Of a DNA stretch of 64,000 nucleotides, positions 42,131 to 52,366 are shown piece by piece. Origin of the DNA: Blakeslea trispora (taxonomy: Eukaryota; Mucoromycota; Mucoromycetes; Mucorales; Choanephoraceae); the NCBI GenBank assembly GCA_025331445.1, contig JAIWNE010000036.1:62001-126000 (forward strand). The letters are read 5' to 3'. The first letter of the stretch is position 1. Each line of letters starts with the position of its first letter. Made by a program: the position numbers and the translations under genes. The notes beneath the pieces were generated by a model, which did not search any database, was not told where the DNA came from, and worked only from the letters and a program-made list of their open reading frames with translations.

Positions 42131-43367
42131 ATGGCTGAACGCTTTGGTCTATTCCACACAATGGCTATCACACCAAGAAACTTCCCTTCTATAAGCCTGT
42201 TTGACGTAGAAGTAAGTGTTGGCTGATCTCGGTTCTCTATTTCTTTTTTATACAGGTTAGACTCACTTTTATAAAAGGGAAATGAACTTGATATAAATAC
42301 ATTGACACTAAGATACCATTTGATTCTCATAACCATTAAAAGTACTGTATGTCCAGCATGTCCAGAGCTACTCAAACTGCTTAATATGTATGGCTTGGAT
42401 GCAAACACCAATTCCTATCTTGATCCTTTTACCCATCAGGAGCATTCAGTTGACCCGATTCAAAAAAAGGTTTTTTTCTGATAGACATACGTGTACAGAT
42501 AATGAGATATAACCGATGCGTCAAACATAGTTTTTTAGATTGTTACTAAAGTATGATACGTATTTTATTATCTTATGTCCTGGTACAAATTCAGAGGTTA
42601 GAGAAGTACAGCACAGAACACCATTTTTAGATTATCCGTTCGTATCCACTGAAGGTGGTGCAAACACATTAGTCAAGGCTCTTAAAGTTCAGCTTTCAGA
42701 AGAAGAATTCATGCCCGCTATTCTAGAAGTCAGTCCACGTACACTTTCGGTTAATTCAATCTATATCGGCCGTGGTCCCGGCCAATACTTTCATCAACAT
42801 CTTTTGAAGCATCTGGCTGAATTACGTTTCAGGCAAGAGTCTTTAGGGATCTCGGCTATTCGACGTGCAAACGAAACGATTCAGTTGCTCAAACGGAGGC
42901 AAGTAAGGTGTCAAGAAGGCAAGCTGGTAGTTGCCCGCATCAGTCTATCTACACCCTTATCATCCAAAACATCTCTTGAAGCTCAAGCAGAGGTTTCTCA
43001 CAAGTCATTTTTTGACCAATTACCTCCCGAATTAGTTGAATTGATCCTATTTTCTTTTGATATACCTGATTTAGTAAAATCTTCTGGAGCTTGTCGTTTA
43101 TTTTATCGTGCAGCTTGCAATGTGGCAGTGTTGCAGCTCAGGGCCCAGATGACCTTGCTTGCTTCTGCCATGCCTCAGCTTGATGGCGAGATGATAGAGA
43201 GCGCATTAGATATTCAAAACATAGACGTAGATCGATGGTCAGATGCACATCCAGAAGGTGCTCCATTCGATTATCTCTCAAGCTTAGTTTCAAATTTGTC
43301 AAATACACTTTCGCAAATTGATCGATGGACAAAACACTGGAGTCCTCGCCGAACAAGATTAAGATAG
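42131..43367 (+). CDS. Thioredoxin-like (AhpC/TSA-type) domain fused to an F-box
   Basis: Exons 42131-42211, 42278-42469 and 42531-43367 join in phase 0 to 369 residues. The N-terminal part (residues ~20-200) has a thioredoxin-fold pattern: SLFDVEGNELDINTL, a beta strand LILITIK followed by VCPAC (Cys52 and Cys55, CxxC), YFIILCPGT, and the cis-Pro-like region MPAILEVSPRTLSV. Residues ~250-290 form an F-box (FFDQLPPELVELILFSF...). The combination suggests an SCF substrate adaptor with a redox-type or degenerate thioredoxin domain. The exon model is mine, chosen because it gives continuous thioredoxin-like sequence with canonical splice sites. Substrates and redox activity are unknown. Confidence 0.65.
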
Positions 43368-45469
43368 AATTTATCACCATTCCTTTTCAAACAAATAAAC
43401 ACAAAATAAAATCCAGGCTTATATGAGTAAAAATAAGATCAGTCAATTGCTGGTGACTGTAATCAGAATTTTTTTTGTTTTTATTGTATCATGTCGTACA
43501 TAACTAATAAAAGAAGGCTCACGACAAGTCTTTGAAACACATAAGACATATACATATGTACACAAAAACACAGTAGCTTTAGCGTAGAAGTTGTAAAAAG
43601 AGATATACGGTTCAACCTATGTTACCATGCTGGCATCATCTGTTGAACAAAGCTTAAATCAAACACGCTTTTGGTTGTTTTTGTTTTTGTTTCCGTTGTA
43701 TTATCGAGTCGGCAAAACAATCCTCCTTTAAGTATTCTCATTTGGGTTTGATGTGTTTGTTTAAAGAGCGTGAATACCTTCTAAAGTCACTGCCTTGTTT
43801 AACAATTTGCCGGCTTCCTAAAATATATGGCAGGTAAAACAAGGTTTGTTTCATACCTTGAAGTAAATATTGAGAAATGCCTTACAACATTACATTGTGA
43901 AGGGCTAATTACCGAAAAAAAATTAGGCGATTTAGACTCTCTAGGAAAGCAAGTACTACAGCATTGCTTAAATATTTGTGTATCGCATTTTGTCTAAAAC
44001 CGTTACTCAAGTACAGACAAGTGCAAATTGTCATTGCCAGGTTATTCTATTTTTATGGTGTAGAAAGGTGACTCCTAAACTATACAGAGAATTTACAAGG
44101 AAAAAGCTTATTTTGATTTACAAAAAAGGATCAAATGCACTAATTTCAAAAAATAGCAACAAAGTTTAAATCTATTCCAAACTTGCATCCTCTACCACTT
44201 TAATGGATTTCTGGTAGTACTACACTAACTTGCCCCTTTAAAAGAATAGGAAATAGAATATTCCAAAAGTACAGAGGACACTCATATTTCATAATAGACA
44301 GCCATTCGGGAAAAGAAGAGCCATTTAGAGTATGGCAAAGAGAGCTTTACAAGTCATGCATTACGGTAAACACTAAGAGAATTGTTGCTCTCAGATTGAA
44401 TAGATTGTTTCTTATTATGGAGAGTGATTACTTTTGTCAATTACGCCCTTTTTTATTATGACAACATAACGAGTTGATTTCTTATTCGAGGAATTTTAAT
44501 GTTTGGAATATCCTTGGCAATCTGTGTTTATCGATTTGGTACTGCAACAAGAGTCTACTAGCTCATTTTGCTGTCTGTTCCTAATATCAAATTTACAAGT
44601 ACAATAATAATGAAAGCTGTGAGTCGAACAGCGAGAATTGGATCGAGTCTCATGGGTGTAGTATCTACTAGAGAAAGATACTTTCAACAGCTATATTTTT
44701 AAATGAAAAATAAAATGTTTTCAGCAAGGAGCCATTATCTCATATCTGTTTCGTGTTCAAATCTTTCAAGATTTTAACCAATCAATAGACCAACTAAAAG
44801 TCATGCATTGTGCATTCTTTTCTTGGATTCTGAAAGCAGTTTAGATTGATTTGCTTGTCTCCTTTAAAAAAATACAAGTTCAGGTGTTCTTTTTTCTATG
44901 AAAGACTAGGCTGAAATGATTTACTACCTCAAAAAGATGCTCCTGACAAGACAAGACAGAACAGGAGAAAATCAGCTAAGAGCCAAGGACATGAGAATCA
45001 GTGTCAAACAGTGATAAACCCAACTTGTTGAATGTTTGGTAGCATATCAACATAAAGTTTTTCTAGCATTTCACGTAGGCTACAAATAATTCATGTATGT
45101 CTATCATAAAGGTCTCCTCTAAAAAGACGATCGAACTATAGTAGCGTGCCTCCAGACTTAGAGCCACGAAAAAGTCATAAGTTTTCAAAACGCTTCGCGT
45201 AAAAACTTTTGCATGCAAAAACTTGTGAAGTAATGTAAATGTTATCTGTATAACCTTTCTCAACAATATTGACGCATCAAAAGTCATTTTTTATTATAAA
45301 AGTTTTGAGCTGTGATATATGTGGAGCTAGTTATAACTAGGATGGGATAATAATAGCTTTATTGGGGGTTAATAACATAATGAATAAAAAGAGTATATAG
45401 TTTAGCTTACTTTTGCTCACATTTAGCAATTGAACCAAAGAGAAAAGCAAAAGTAGAGGTACATTGGAT
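43368..45469. other. Intergenic region before the DIRS element
   Basis: About 2.1 kb of A/T-rich DNA. Short ORFs (43978-44169, 44496-44687, 45063-45287) have no recognisable domain. No tRNA or repeat recognised. Confidence 0.4.
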
Positions 45470-45586
45470 AATTGACTATTTAGACCAGAGAAATTACAAG
45501 AACGAATTACATTGCTTAATCATCTTTCTTTATTTAAAACAGCGAAATAAAAACAAAATTTTTATCACTATTATACAATTGATCAT
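45470..45586 (-). repeat. DIRS 3' inverted terminal repeat
   Basis: Starts AATTGACTATTTAGACC. From about 45498 it is the reverse complement of 49656-49750 (shared core GAACGAATTACATTGCTTAA and the following ~80 bp). The outer edges of the two ITRs differ, as is usual for DIRS. Confidence 0.9.
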
Positions 45587-45629
45587 GAAGTGAGCTCAGG
45601 TCACAAGAAAAAGGGAGGGAGGGAGGGCC

Positions 45630-45745
45630 GTAATTCGTTCTTGTATAATTTCTCTGGTCTAAATAGTCAATTCAAGGTCGAACGAAATTCTCGTAGAATT
45701 GAGTGAGACCGTCGAAATTATACAAGAACGAATTACATTGCTTAT
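45630..45745 (-). repeat. DIRS internal complementary region
   Basis: The first half (45630-45673) is complementary to the outer edge of the left ITR. The second half (45670-45745) is complementary to the outer edge of the right ITR (GTTCGACCTTGAATT end). The halves meet at AATT. In DIRS elements this region aligns the ends of the linear cDNA for circularisation. Confidence 0.9.
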
Positions 45746-45761
45746 TCAGAGAAACAAAATA

Positions 45762-48641
45762 TTATTCTTGAAATTCAGAAGAAGCATCCTCAAACAAATC
45801 TTCCGAGTCACTCTCCTGGTACATATGGCGGTCCCCTAAGACAACAGATGTAAAGTCAGTCTTGAGCATGGAGTGGCGTTTGTAATGGTTCTCAAAGGTA
45901 GTGGAAGAAGACCAATTACCAAGAGTAACAATGTCTTGAAGGGGTAGACCATTAGAGAGGGCCAATGAGGCCGCGATGGAGCGGAGAGAGGCATTGCGCT
46001 CAGAAGTGGACAAGCGAATCAAACGACGAATCCAAGAGGAAATTGTAGTCACCAGCACCGGTTGGCGGGGAAGTCGTGATTTCACAAAGAGGGAAGAGGG
46101 TGGTCGAACATTCTTCGCCAAAAAATGGTCCCGCAGTGCGACGAATGCGGCCACAGGACAAAGTGATGGATCTGATGCGTGTGGGTGGATGTTCAACTGC
46201 TTGATAATGTGTTGCTTCTTACGGCGTTCCTTGGGGGCAACAACATTGAATGAGAGGATACCGGCAGAATCAACCGAGCAGGAACGAAGATCTATCCGAT
46301 GTAAGTCCGAAGGACGAAGAAAAGCAGCCATGCCCATTAGAAAGGCAACTTTGCTTTGTAACGAAGATAATGGCGCAGTGGTTGATGAAGGAATACTGGC
46401 CAAGTACTTCAGGGTTTTGGACAAATCAACTGCCGGCTTGTATTGAGGACGAGGGGCGGCCTGTGTTGCCAATGAGTCCAATAGTAGAACAACAGGGTTA
46501 TCAGATTGCTGGCGAATAGTAGAGGGTGAGTGGTGAAGGTGTGTCACAGCAGCACGAATAAGCTTCAACGTACTAAGTTGATAGCCACGGCTGTGGTAGA
46601 GGTGGGACAGGAAGTTAGTCAGATCATTGACTGTGTAATTACTGATGTCAATGTCATGCTCAAGTGCCCAGACCACGAAAAGCTCTTGACCGCGACGATA
46701 TGACCTGTTGGTGGTGGAGTCAACCAGGCGAGGATGGCGAATGATAGCCATAGATTCCAAAGACAAACCCTCGCTTAGAGATGAGGAGGACAAAGCATCC
46801 AAACGGAGAGAGTTGATTTGGTTGGAGTCAAGGGACATCTGGTCAGGGGAGACCGCAGCTCGATGTCCTGCGCTTGGAGTAAGATAGGGTCGTAGATTGC
46901 CAGCTGCTTCACCAAGGGGAACCAAGGCGCGCTCGTCCAATGTGGTGTCACGACAATGGATGGGAGTGAGGGCCTCTCCCGCTGAAGTTTTTCGATGCAC
47001 CTCATTAGTAAGTTCCATGGTGGGTTGATCCACGGCAAGTGGAACTGTGACCAGTCTAGGGAGAATGCGTCGATTTGCCATGCGCCTGGGTCGCGCTTCC
47101 AGGAGACGTATCTTGTACACAGGTTGGTTGTTCTGTCTGCGAATAGGTCCACATCTGGGTGAACTGTCCAGGACTGAAGTACCAACTGGAAAACCGTGGG
47201 CTTTACTTGCCACTGGTTCTTGTAGAATAGGCGTCGTGATTGCCAGTCTGCCTTGTGGTTGTCTATTCCCGCTATATGCTTGGCTGACAGTGTCAGACCT
47301 CTCCGTAGACACCATTTCCAGATGGTGGTTGCCAAGGTCATGAGATCGTAAGACCGGGTGCCGCCCTGTTTCTGGATATATGCCAGTGAGGTCGTGTTGT
47401 CTGTTCTTATCAGCACATGTTGGTTGCGAACGTCTGGAAACGATTGTAGGGCCAGAAACGCAGCCATCAACTCCTTCCAATTGATATGCTGCTTGCTCTC
47501 CTTGTGAGTCCAATGACCGCAGGCTGTCTGGTTTCGGTATGTGCATCCCCATCCCGTGTTCGATGCGTCGACGTATAACGTTGCTGATGCCGTTGAGGGA
47601 ATCATGGAACGGCCGTTCCAAATCGCCAAGTTGTCGATCTACCATTTGATCTCTGCCAGCGCTAAAGGGCTCAAGGTTTGCGGGATGTCCCATCGAGGGT
47701 CGGATCGCATCCATCTGTTCTTCTGGTACAGGAGGTGTCGCGTGTACAGACGGGCCGGAAACAGTGCAAAGGTTGCTGCCTGAAGCCGCATGATTAGGCT
47801 CTGCACTTTGCGAGGTGTTTGGCGAGGATGGCGGTAGACTTGTAGCAGGGATCTCTGTAGGTCCCGTAGTTTCTTCCCAGGTAAGGAGTCCTGCATTGTG
47901 CTTGTATTCAACATAAATCCCAGATGTTCGATCTGTTGAGTGGGTTGTAGATTCGATTTCTCGTGATTCACAATCCACCCTAGGTTGTTTAAACAAGACA
48001 AGACTGTTGCAGTATGCCTGCGAATTATGTCCTTCGATTCTCCCATGATAATCCAGTCGTCGAGGTAAGCAGCTAGACGGATGCCCTGACCCCGAGCCCA
48101 CTCCACAATTGGTCGTGTTATCTTGGTGAACCAATACGGAACGATGTTTAGACCAAAAGGAGTGGTTCGAAATTGATAGAGTTGATCTTGCCAGCGGAAG
48201 CGAAGATATTTGCGAGAATCTGGATGAAGAGGAAGGTGTAGAAAAGCGTCTGACAGGTCTATTGAAACTAAATAATCGTTGGGTTTGATCATTAGTGCAA
48301 TATCTTGTATTGTCTCCATTTTGAAATGGGGACAGTCTACATATTGATTTAAGGTCTTCAAGTTGAAGACCGGTCTCACTCCGCCCGTCTTCTTCGGGAC
48401 CGTGAAGATTGGACTGATGAAGCTGGAGTGAGCTTCCGATGCTGGAACTAGTTCGATTGCTCTTTTCTGGACAAGATCCATCAAAGCTATGTCGAGATCG
48501 GTAGGTTGATTTCCGGATTTGGCGGCGGAAATTGATGAGTGGTAGGAAGTGTTTTGTAGTGGCGGATGTTGATGAAAGGGAATGCGGAATCCGTGTTGAA
48601 CGGCGTTCAGCAGATAGTGGTGTGGGAAGAGTTGAATCCAT
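45762..48641 (-). CDS. DIRS tyrosine recombinase ORF, overlapping pol
   Basis: A 959-codon frame, open from ATG at 48641. Its first ~600 codons overlap the RT/RH/methylase frame and may be coding only in part. The integrase is the C-terminal ~320 residues: a SAM-like N-terminal region (SYRRGQELFVVWALEHDIDISNYTV) and the catalytic part with Arg in MGMAAFLRPSDLHRI, Arg in NASLRSIAASLALSNG, and Tyr in TFENHYKRHS. It integrates the circular cDNA by site-specific-type recombination. Long dual-frame overlap between pol and YR is known for DIRS-1. Confidence 0.8.
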   Translation of the reverse strand: MDSTLPTPLSAERRSTRIPHSLSSTSATTKHFLPLINFRRQIRKSTYRSRHSFDGSCPEKSNRTSSSIGSSLQLHQSNLHGPEEDGRSETGLQLEDLKSICRLSPFQNGDNTRYCTNDQTQRLFSFNRPVRRFSTPSSSSRFSQISSLPLARSTLSISNHSFWSKHRSVLVHQDNTTNCGVGSGSGHPSSCLPRRLDYHGRIEGHNSQAYCNSLVLFKQPRVDCESREIESTTHSTDRTSGIYVEYKHNAGLLTWEETTGPTEIPATSLPPSSPNTSQSAEPNHAASGSNLCTVSGPSVHATPPVPEEQMDAIRPSMGHPANLEPFSAGRDQMVDRQLGDLERPFHDSLNGISNVIRRRIEHGMGMHIPKPDSLRSLDSQGEQAAYQLEGVDGCVSGPTIVSRRSQPTCADKNRQHDLTGIYPETGRHPVLRSHDLGNHHLEMVSTERSDTVSQAYSGNRQPQGRLAITTPILQEPVASKAHGFPVGTSVLDSSPRCGPIRRQNNQPVYKIRLLEARPRRMANRRILPRLVTVPLAVDQPTMELTNEVHRKTSAGEALTPIHCRDTTLDERALVPLGEAAGNLRPYLTPSAGHRAAVSPDQMSLDSNQINSLRLDALSSSSLSEGLSLESMAIIRHPRLVDSTTNRSYRRGQELFVVWALEHDIDISNYTVNDLTNFLSHLYHSRGYQLSTLKLIRAAVTHLHHSPSTIRQQSDNPVVLLLDSLATQAAPRPQYKPAVDLSKTLKYLASIPSSTTAPLSSLQSKVAFLMGMAAFLRPSDLHRIDLRSCSVDSAGILSFNVVAPKERRKKQHIIKQLNIHPHASDPSLCPVAAFVALRDHFLAKNVRPPSSLFVKSRLPRQPVLVTTISSWIRRLIRLSTSERNASLRSIAASLALSNGLPLQDIVTLGNWSSSTTFENHYKRHSMLKTDFTSVVLGDRHMYQESDSEDLFEDASSEFQE

Positions 48642-48712
48642 TTGGGGGCAAATTGTTGAAGGCGACCCCCGACTAAACCGGCCTTTGTTGAGAAAGACAG
48701 GTTGGAGTGCAA
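46775..48712 (-). pseudogene. DIRS pol: RT, RNase H and DAM-like methylase, interrupted by one stop
   Basis: The frame has two open parts, 48712-47639 and 47638-46775, in the same phase and separated by a single TAG (47641-47639). Part one holds the RT: LVSIDLSDAFLHLPL, RTTPFGLNIVP and the catalytic AAYLDDWII. Part two holds RNase H (LYVDASNTGWG, NWKELMAAFLALQ, IRTDNTTSLAY) and a methylase-like region (VDLFADRTTNLC, INPPWNLL). The TAG follows a Trp codon and looks like a point mutation from TGG. The pol frame begins without a nearby ATG, in a different phase from gag, so frameshifting or reinitiation is implied. This copy is probably non-autonomous for RT. Confidence 0.8.
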
Positions 48713-48714
48713 GC

Positions 48715-49617
48715 TTACTGGCGCTTTGTGTATGTCTTCGAAAAAGGTTTCTTGTTTTGAAACGAAGTGTTCGGTTGGGAAGGCGTGCCCTGCCGAAAAG
48801 ACGACTGGGAGGGGCCAGCGGAGGTAGAGGAAGACGAGGGATCGATAGTGGATCTCTGTCTAAATCTACGAGCTTGCTTGCCTTTGTTTGGAGAAAAGTT
48901 CTTGGCTTCCTTCAAAGACTTTTCTGCAGCGGTCTGCTGAGTGATTGAAGAGTTGAATTCACTCAAAGACATAGTATATTTGGTGTCAGAGGATTGCGAA
49001 GGCAAAGAGAAGGACTGATTGATGCTACGCATGGCAATGTTATTACGATGATGATTCAACGTGCGAGTAACGTTCAGTAACAATGAACGGACATCATGAA
49101 TCATATGCAAAAATCGCTGAGCATCACCGTCAGGAATATTGGCCGTGTAGATTTCGTAGCCTAAAATGTCCAAAGGACGAAGGATACCAGTTAGTTGATA
49201 TTGCGTATCTTTCAATACAGCATCCTCATGCTGTTGGCCTTTGTTCATCTGTTTCTGGGCAAGTGGCAATGTTGATGGTGCCTTGTACTCCATGTGGCGC
49301 ATGGGCGGATATGACTCAATTAGTTCTTTCCTTTGAGTGTCACCAAGTGGCGTCAAAAGGAAAGGGGATTGTTTGAGATCAAGAATCTCGGCTAATTCCT
49401 CGGGAGGTGTCCAGTCAAACTGTTGACGAACAGCAATTGAGTGAACAGGGGTACTGGTGTCTACTTCCTCCATCTCAGGGGAAGGGGTAGCGCTGATATT
49501 GGCATCTTCAGCGGGTGTGTTATGTTGTGTTTGTAACACAAGTTTTTCCAGGAGTTGTTGGGTAGCTAACAACTGTTGTTGAATTCCAGTAATAGTCTCA
49601 GGTGTAACTTCTGACAT
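48715..49617 (-). CDS. DIRS gag-like ORF
   Basis: A 300-residue ORF at the 5' end of the element. The N-terminus (MSEVTPETITGIQQQLLATQQLLEKL) is a short coiled-coil-like helix. The C-terminus is Ser/Gln/Arg/Lys-rich and basic (GKQARRFRQRS, FSKTYTKRQ), consistent with nucleic-acid binding. No zinc knuckle is present, as in other DIRS gag proteins. The stop at 48717-48715 is followed two bases later by the pol frame. Confidence 0.7.
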   Translation of the reverse strand: MSEVTPETITGIQQQLLATQQLLEKLVLQTQHNTPAEDANISATPSPEMEEVDTSTPVHSIAVRQQFDWTPPEELAEILDLKQSPFLLTPLGDTQRKELIESYPPMRHMEYKAPSTLPLAQKQMNKGQQHEDAVLKDTQYQLTGILRPLDILGYEIYTANIPDGDAQRFLHMIHDVRSLLLNVTRTLNHHRNNIAMRSINQSFSLPSQSSDTKYTMSLSEFNSSITQQTAAEKSLKEAKNFSPNKGKQARRFRQRSTIDPSSSSTSAGPSQSSFRQGTPSQPNTSFQNKKPFSKTYTKRQ

Positions 49618-49655
49618 TTTTGAAAAATCTAATTTGACGGTAAGTGACCTGAGCG

Positions 49656-49805
49656 AAAAAGATGATCAATTGTATAATAGTGATAAAAATTTTGTTTTTA
49701 TTTCGCTGTTTTAAATAAAGAAAGATGATTAAGCAATGTAATTCGTTCTTGTATAATTTCGACGGTCTCACTCAATTCTACGAGAATTTCGTTCGACCTT
49801 GAATT
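49656..49805 (-). repeat. DIRS 5' inverted terminal repeat
   Basis: Pairs with 45470-45586. The outer edge (ATTTCGACGGTCTCACTCAA to GTTCGACCTTGAATT) is complementary to the second half of the internal complementary region. Confidence 0.9.
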
Positions 49806-50021
49806 TATAGATAGTCAATAGTAGTACAAAAGAAGAACAAGATTTGTAGGGTGTACCTAAGCTTCCCCTCATATCACACCCAAAATATCTGCCCTCCACT
49901 GGCAAAGGTTGTGTGACTATTCTCAGTTAAAAGTCACAATATTTCAAAGTCAAAAATTTGATTCAGTCTAAGCAAAGCAGTTTTTTCTACAACTTGCACA
50001 ACCATAAATTATTCTTTAACC

Positions 50022-52079
50022 ATGTCAAGCAAGAACAAGAAAGGTGACTAGCAAAAACAAAAGTGTTTCAACTTAGAAAACGTAGAGTTATTTCGCTAAA
50101 TAGATACTATTTTCTCGGCTCTTAGGCGGACCTTCTCAGGTACAAACAGATATTATAAGCGCTAAGCAAGAATTAGCCAACAAATAATATATTCATTTAT
50201 AGGCCGAGTTGTTAGTCAAAACATGCTCAGAAATTGTTGCAGAGCTTGTAGCAGCTGTTGAGGCAGGCAAAGACGTCAATTTGAACGGCGTTAAAAACAG
50301 AGCAGCCCGTAGAAATAAGCTACAGAACCAACCCAAGCTTGTCGAAATTATTGCTGCCATTCCAGAACAACACAAGGCAGCTTTGCTTCCCAAACTCAAA
50401 GCAAAGCCTGTTCGTACAGCTTCTGGTGTAAGTTCTTGAAGCTGAAGGAGAAAGTAAGCGACTGACATTTCTACTTTTGAAATAGATTGCAGTTGTGGCA
50501 GTCATGTGTAAACCTCACCGTTGTCCTCACATCGCAATGACAGGAAACATTTGTGTGTAAGTTATGCCTGGAAAGAGAGAGAGAGAGAGAGAGAGAGAAA
50601 TATAGTGTTAATTGTTTGGGAACATATTAGCTATTGTCCCGGTGGCCCTGATTCTGATTTTGAATATTCAACACAGTCATATACAGGTTATGAACCTACC
50701 TCTATGCGTGCTATCCGTGCTCGTTATGATCCTTACGAACAATCACGTGGACGCGTCGATCAGCTTAGAAGTTTGGGTCATAGTGTAGACAAAGTCGAGT
50801 ACATCATTATGGGTGGTACATTTATGTCATTAGCAGAGGATTACAGAAATTGGTTTATTCAAAACTTACACGATGCTTTGTCTGGCCATACTAGTAACAA
50901 CCTCGATGAAGCTGTTCGGTAAAGAAAAAAAAGAAAAAAAAGAGGGATGTAAAGCTGACATGCGACTAACTTCCTAAATCAACATAACAGATATTCTCAA
51001 CAAAGTCAAACGAAATGCATTGGTATTACGATTGAAACACGTCCCGATTACTGTTTGAAGCCTCATTTGAGTCAGATGCTTCGTTACGGTTGTACTCGTT
51101 TAGAAGTGGGTGTTCAGAGTGTGTATGAAGATGTGGCTAGAGATACCAACCGTGGTCACACTGTCAAAGCTGTGACTGAATGTTTCCAAATGGCAAAGGA
51201 TGCAGGCTTCAAGGTTGTATCCCATATGATGCCTGATTTGCCCAACGTGGGTATGGAAAGAGATATTGAGCAGTTTAAGGAATATTTTGAGAATCCAGCC
51301 TTCAGATCAGATGGCCTCAAAATCTATCCTACACTAGTTATTCGTGGCACAGGTCTTTATGAATTGTGGCGTACAAAGCGTTACCAGAATTACACACCAA
51401 ATGCCCTTGTTGATTTGGTAGCTCGCATCTTGGCTCTTGTGCCACCATGGACTCGTATCTATCGTGTTCAGCGTGATATTCCTATGCCATTGGTCTCTTC
51501 CGGTGTTGAACACGGTAATTTGCGTGAACTAGCTCTTAACCGTATGAAGGATCTGGGAACAGAGTGTCGAGATGTTCGTACCCGTGAAGTAGGAATTACT
51601 GAAATTCATCAAAAGATCAAACCGGATCAAGTAGAGTTGATTCGTCGTGATTATGTGGCAAATGGAGGCTGGGAAACCTTTTTGTCTTATGAAGATCCCC
51701 ATCAAGATATTCTTGTTGGTTTGCTTCGTTTAAGAAAATGTTCATCTCAAGCATTTAGACCAGAACTGACAGCTGGCCCTACTTCGATTGTAAGAGAATT
51801 ACACGTCTATGGCTCTGTTGTGCCTATGCATGATCGCGATCCCACCAAGTTCCAGCATCAAGGTTTTGGTACTCTATTGATGGAAGAAGCTGCTCGTATT
51901 GCTAAGGAAGAGCATGGTAGTGTTAAGTTGAGTGTTATTTCCGGTGTTGGTGTCAGAGATTATTATGCAAAACTTGGTTATGAATTGGATGGTAAATTCT
52001 TTTTAGTACATTTTATACAGCATTCGGTGATGTATTCATCTTTTTTCTTTTAGGTCCATATATGTCAAAGATGCTCTAA
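50022..52079 (+). CDS. ELP3: Elongator complex catalytic subunit ELP3
   Basis: Radical-SAM/acetyl-CoA enzyme that makes the cm5 side chain on wobble uridines of tRNA. Seven exons (50022-50043, 50126-50139, 50203-50427, 50486-50556, 50631-50918, 50991-51991, 52054-52079) give 548 residues, the usual ELP3 length. The 4Fe-4S cluster Cys lie at about residues 100, 110 and 113 ([14 protein letters not shown]), followed by [11 protein letters not shown] and GVQSVYEDV of the radical-SAM core. The C-terminal GNAT domain shows [16 protein letters not shown] and [11 protein letters not shown]. Exon 2 is a 14-nt micro-exon. Intron 4 contains a GA-repeat. A DIRS element ends about 216 bp upstream of the ATG. 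Confidence 0.96.
50575..50598 (+). repeat. GA microsatellite inside an ELP3 intron
   Basis: About 12 GA dinucleotides between exons 4 and 5 of ELP3. Confidence 0.9.
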
Positions 52080-52366
52080 GTTTGCTATTTGTTTATTTCT
52101 TCATTAAAATGTAAATATTTATCAGAATATATACATGTGAAATCAGAATGACAAACAAAAGTGTATGCATTCAAACAAATGTTTCATACTAGGATGGACA
52201 CACATATTCAATTTCAGAAGCAAAGAGTAATAGCTGTTTTATTTGTTTGTAAAATTTGGCTTAATGGAATCAGATTAATTCCATGCATAAATCAGTTTGC
52301 AAAGATAAAAAAAAAAAAAGTATTACATCAGACAGATGAGTTAGATCATTTTGGAGTCATAATTTC

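Larger units (their letters stand above)
45470..49805 (-). mobile_element. DIRS-type tyrosine-recombinase retroelement
   Basis: Read on the minus strand, the order is: ITR (49805-49656), gag, RT/RNase H/methylase, overlapping tyrosine recombinase, internal complementary region (45745-45630), ITR (45586-45470). The ITRs share about 100 bp. The ICR joins the complement of both outer ITR edges around TAGTCAATTCAAGG. This is the DIRS signature used for circle formation. There is no target-site duplication, as expected; AATT occurs at both ends and at the ICR joint. The pol frame carries one internal stop. Confidence 0.93.
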
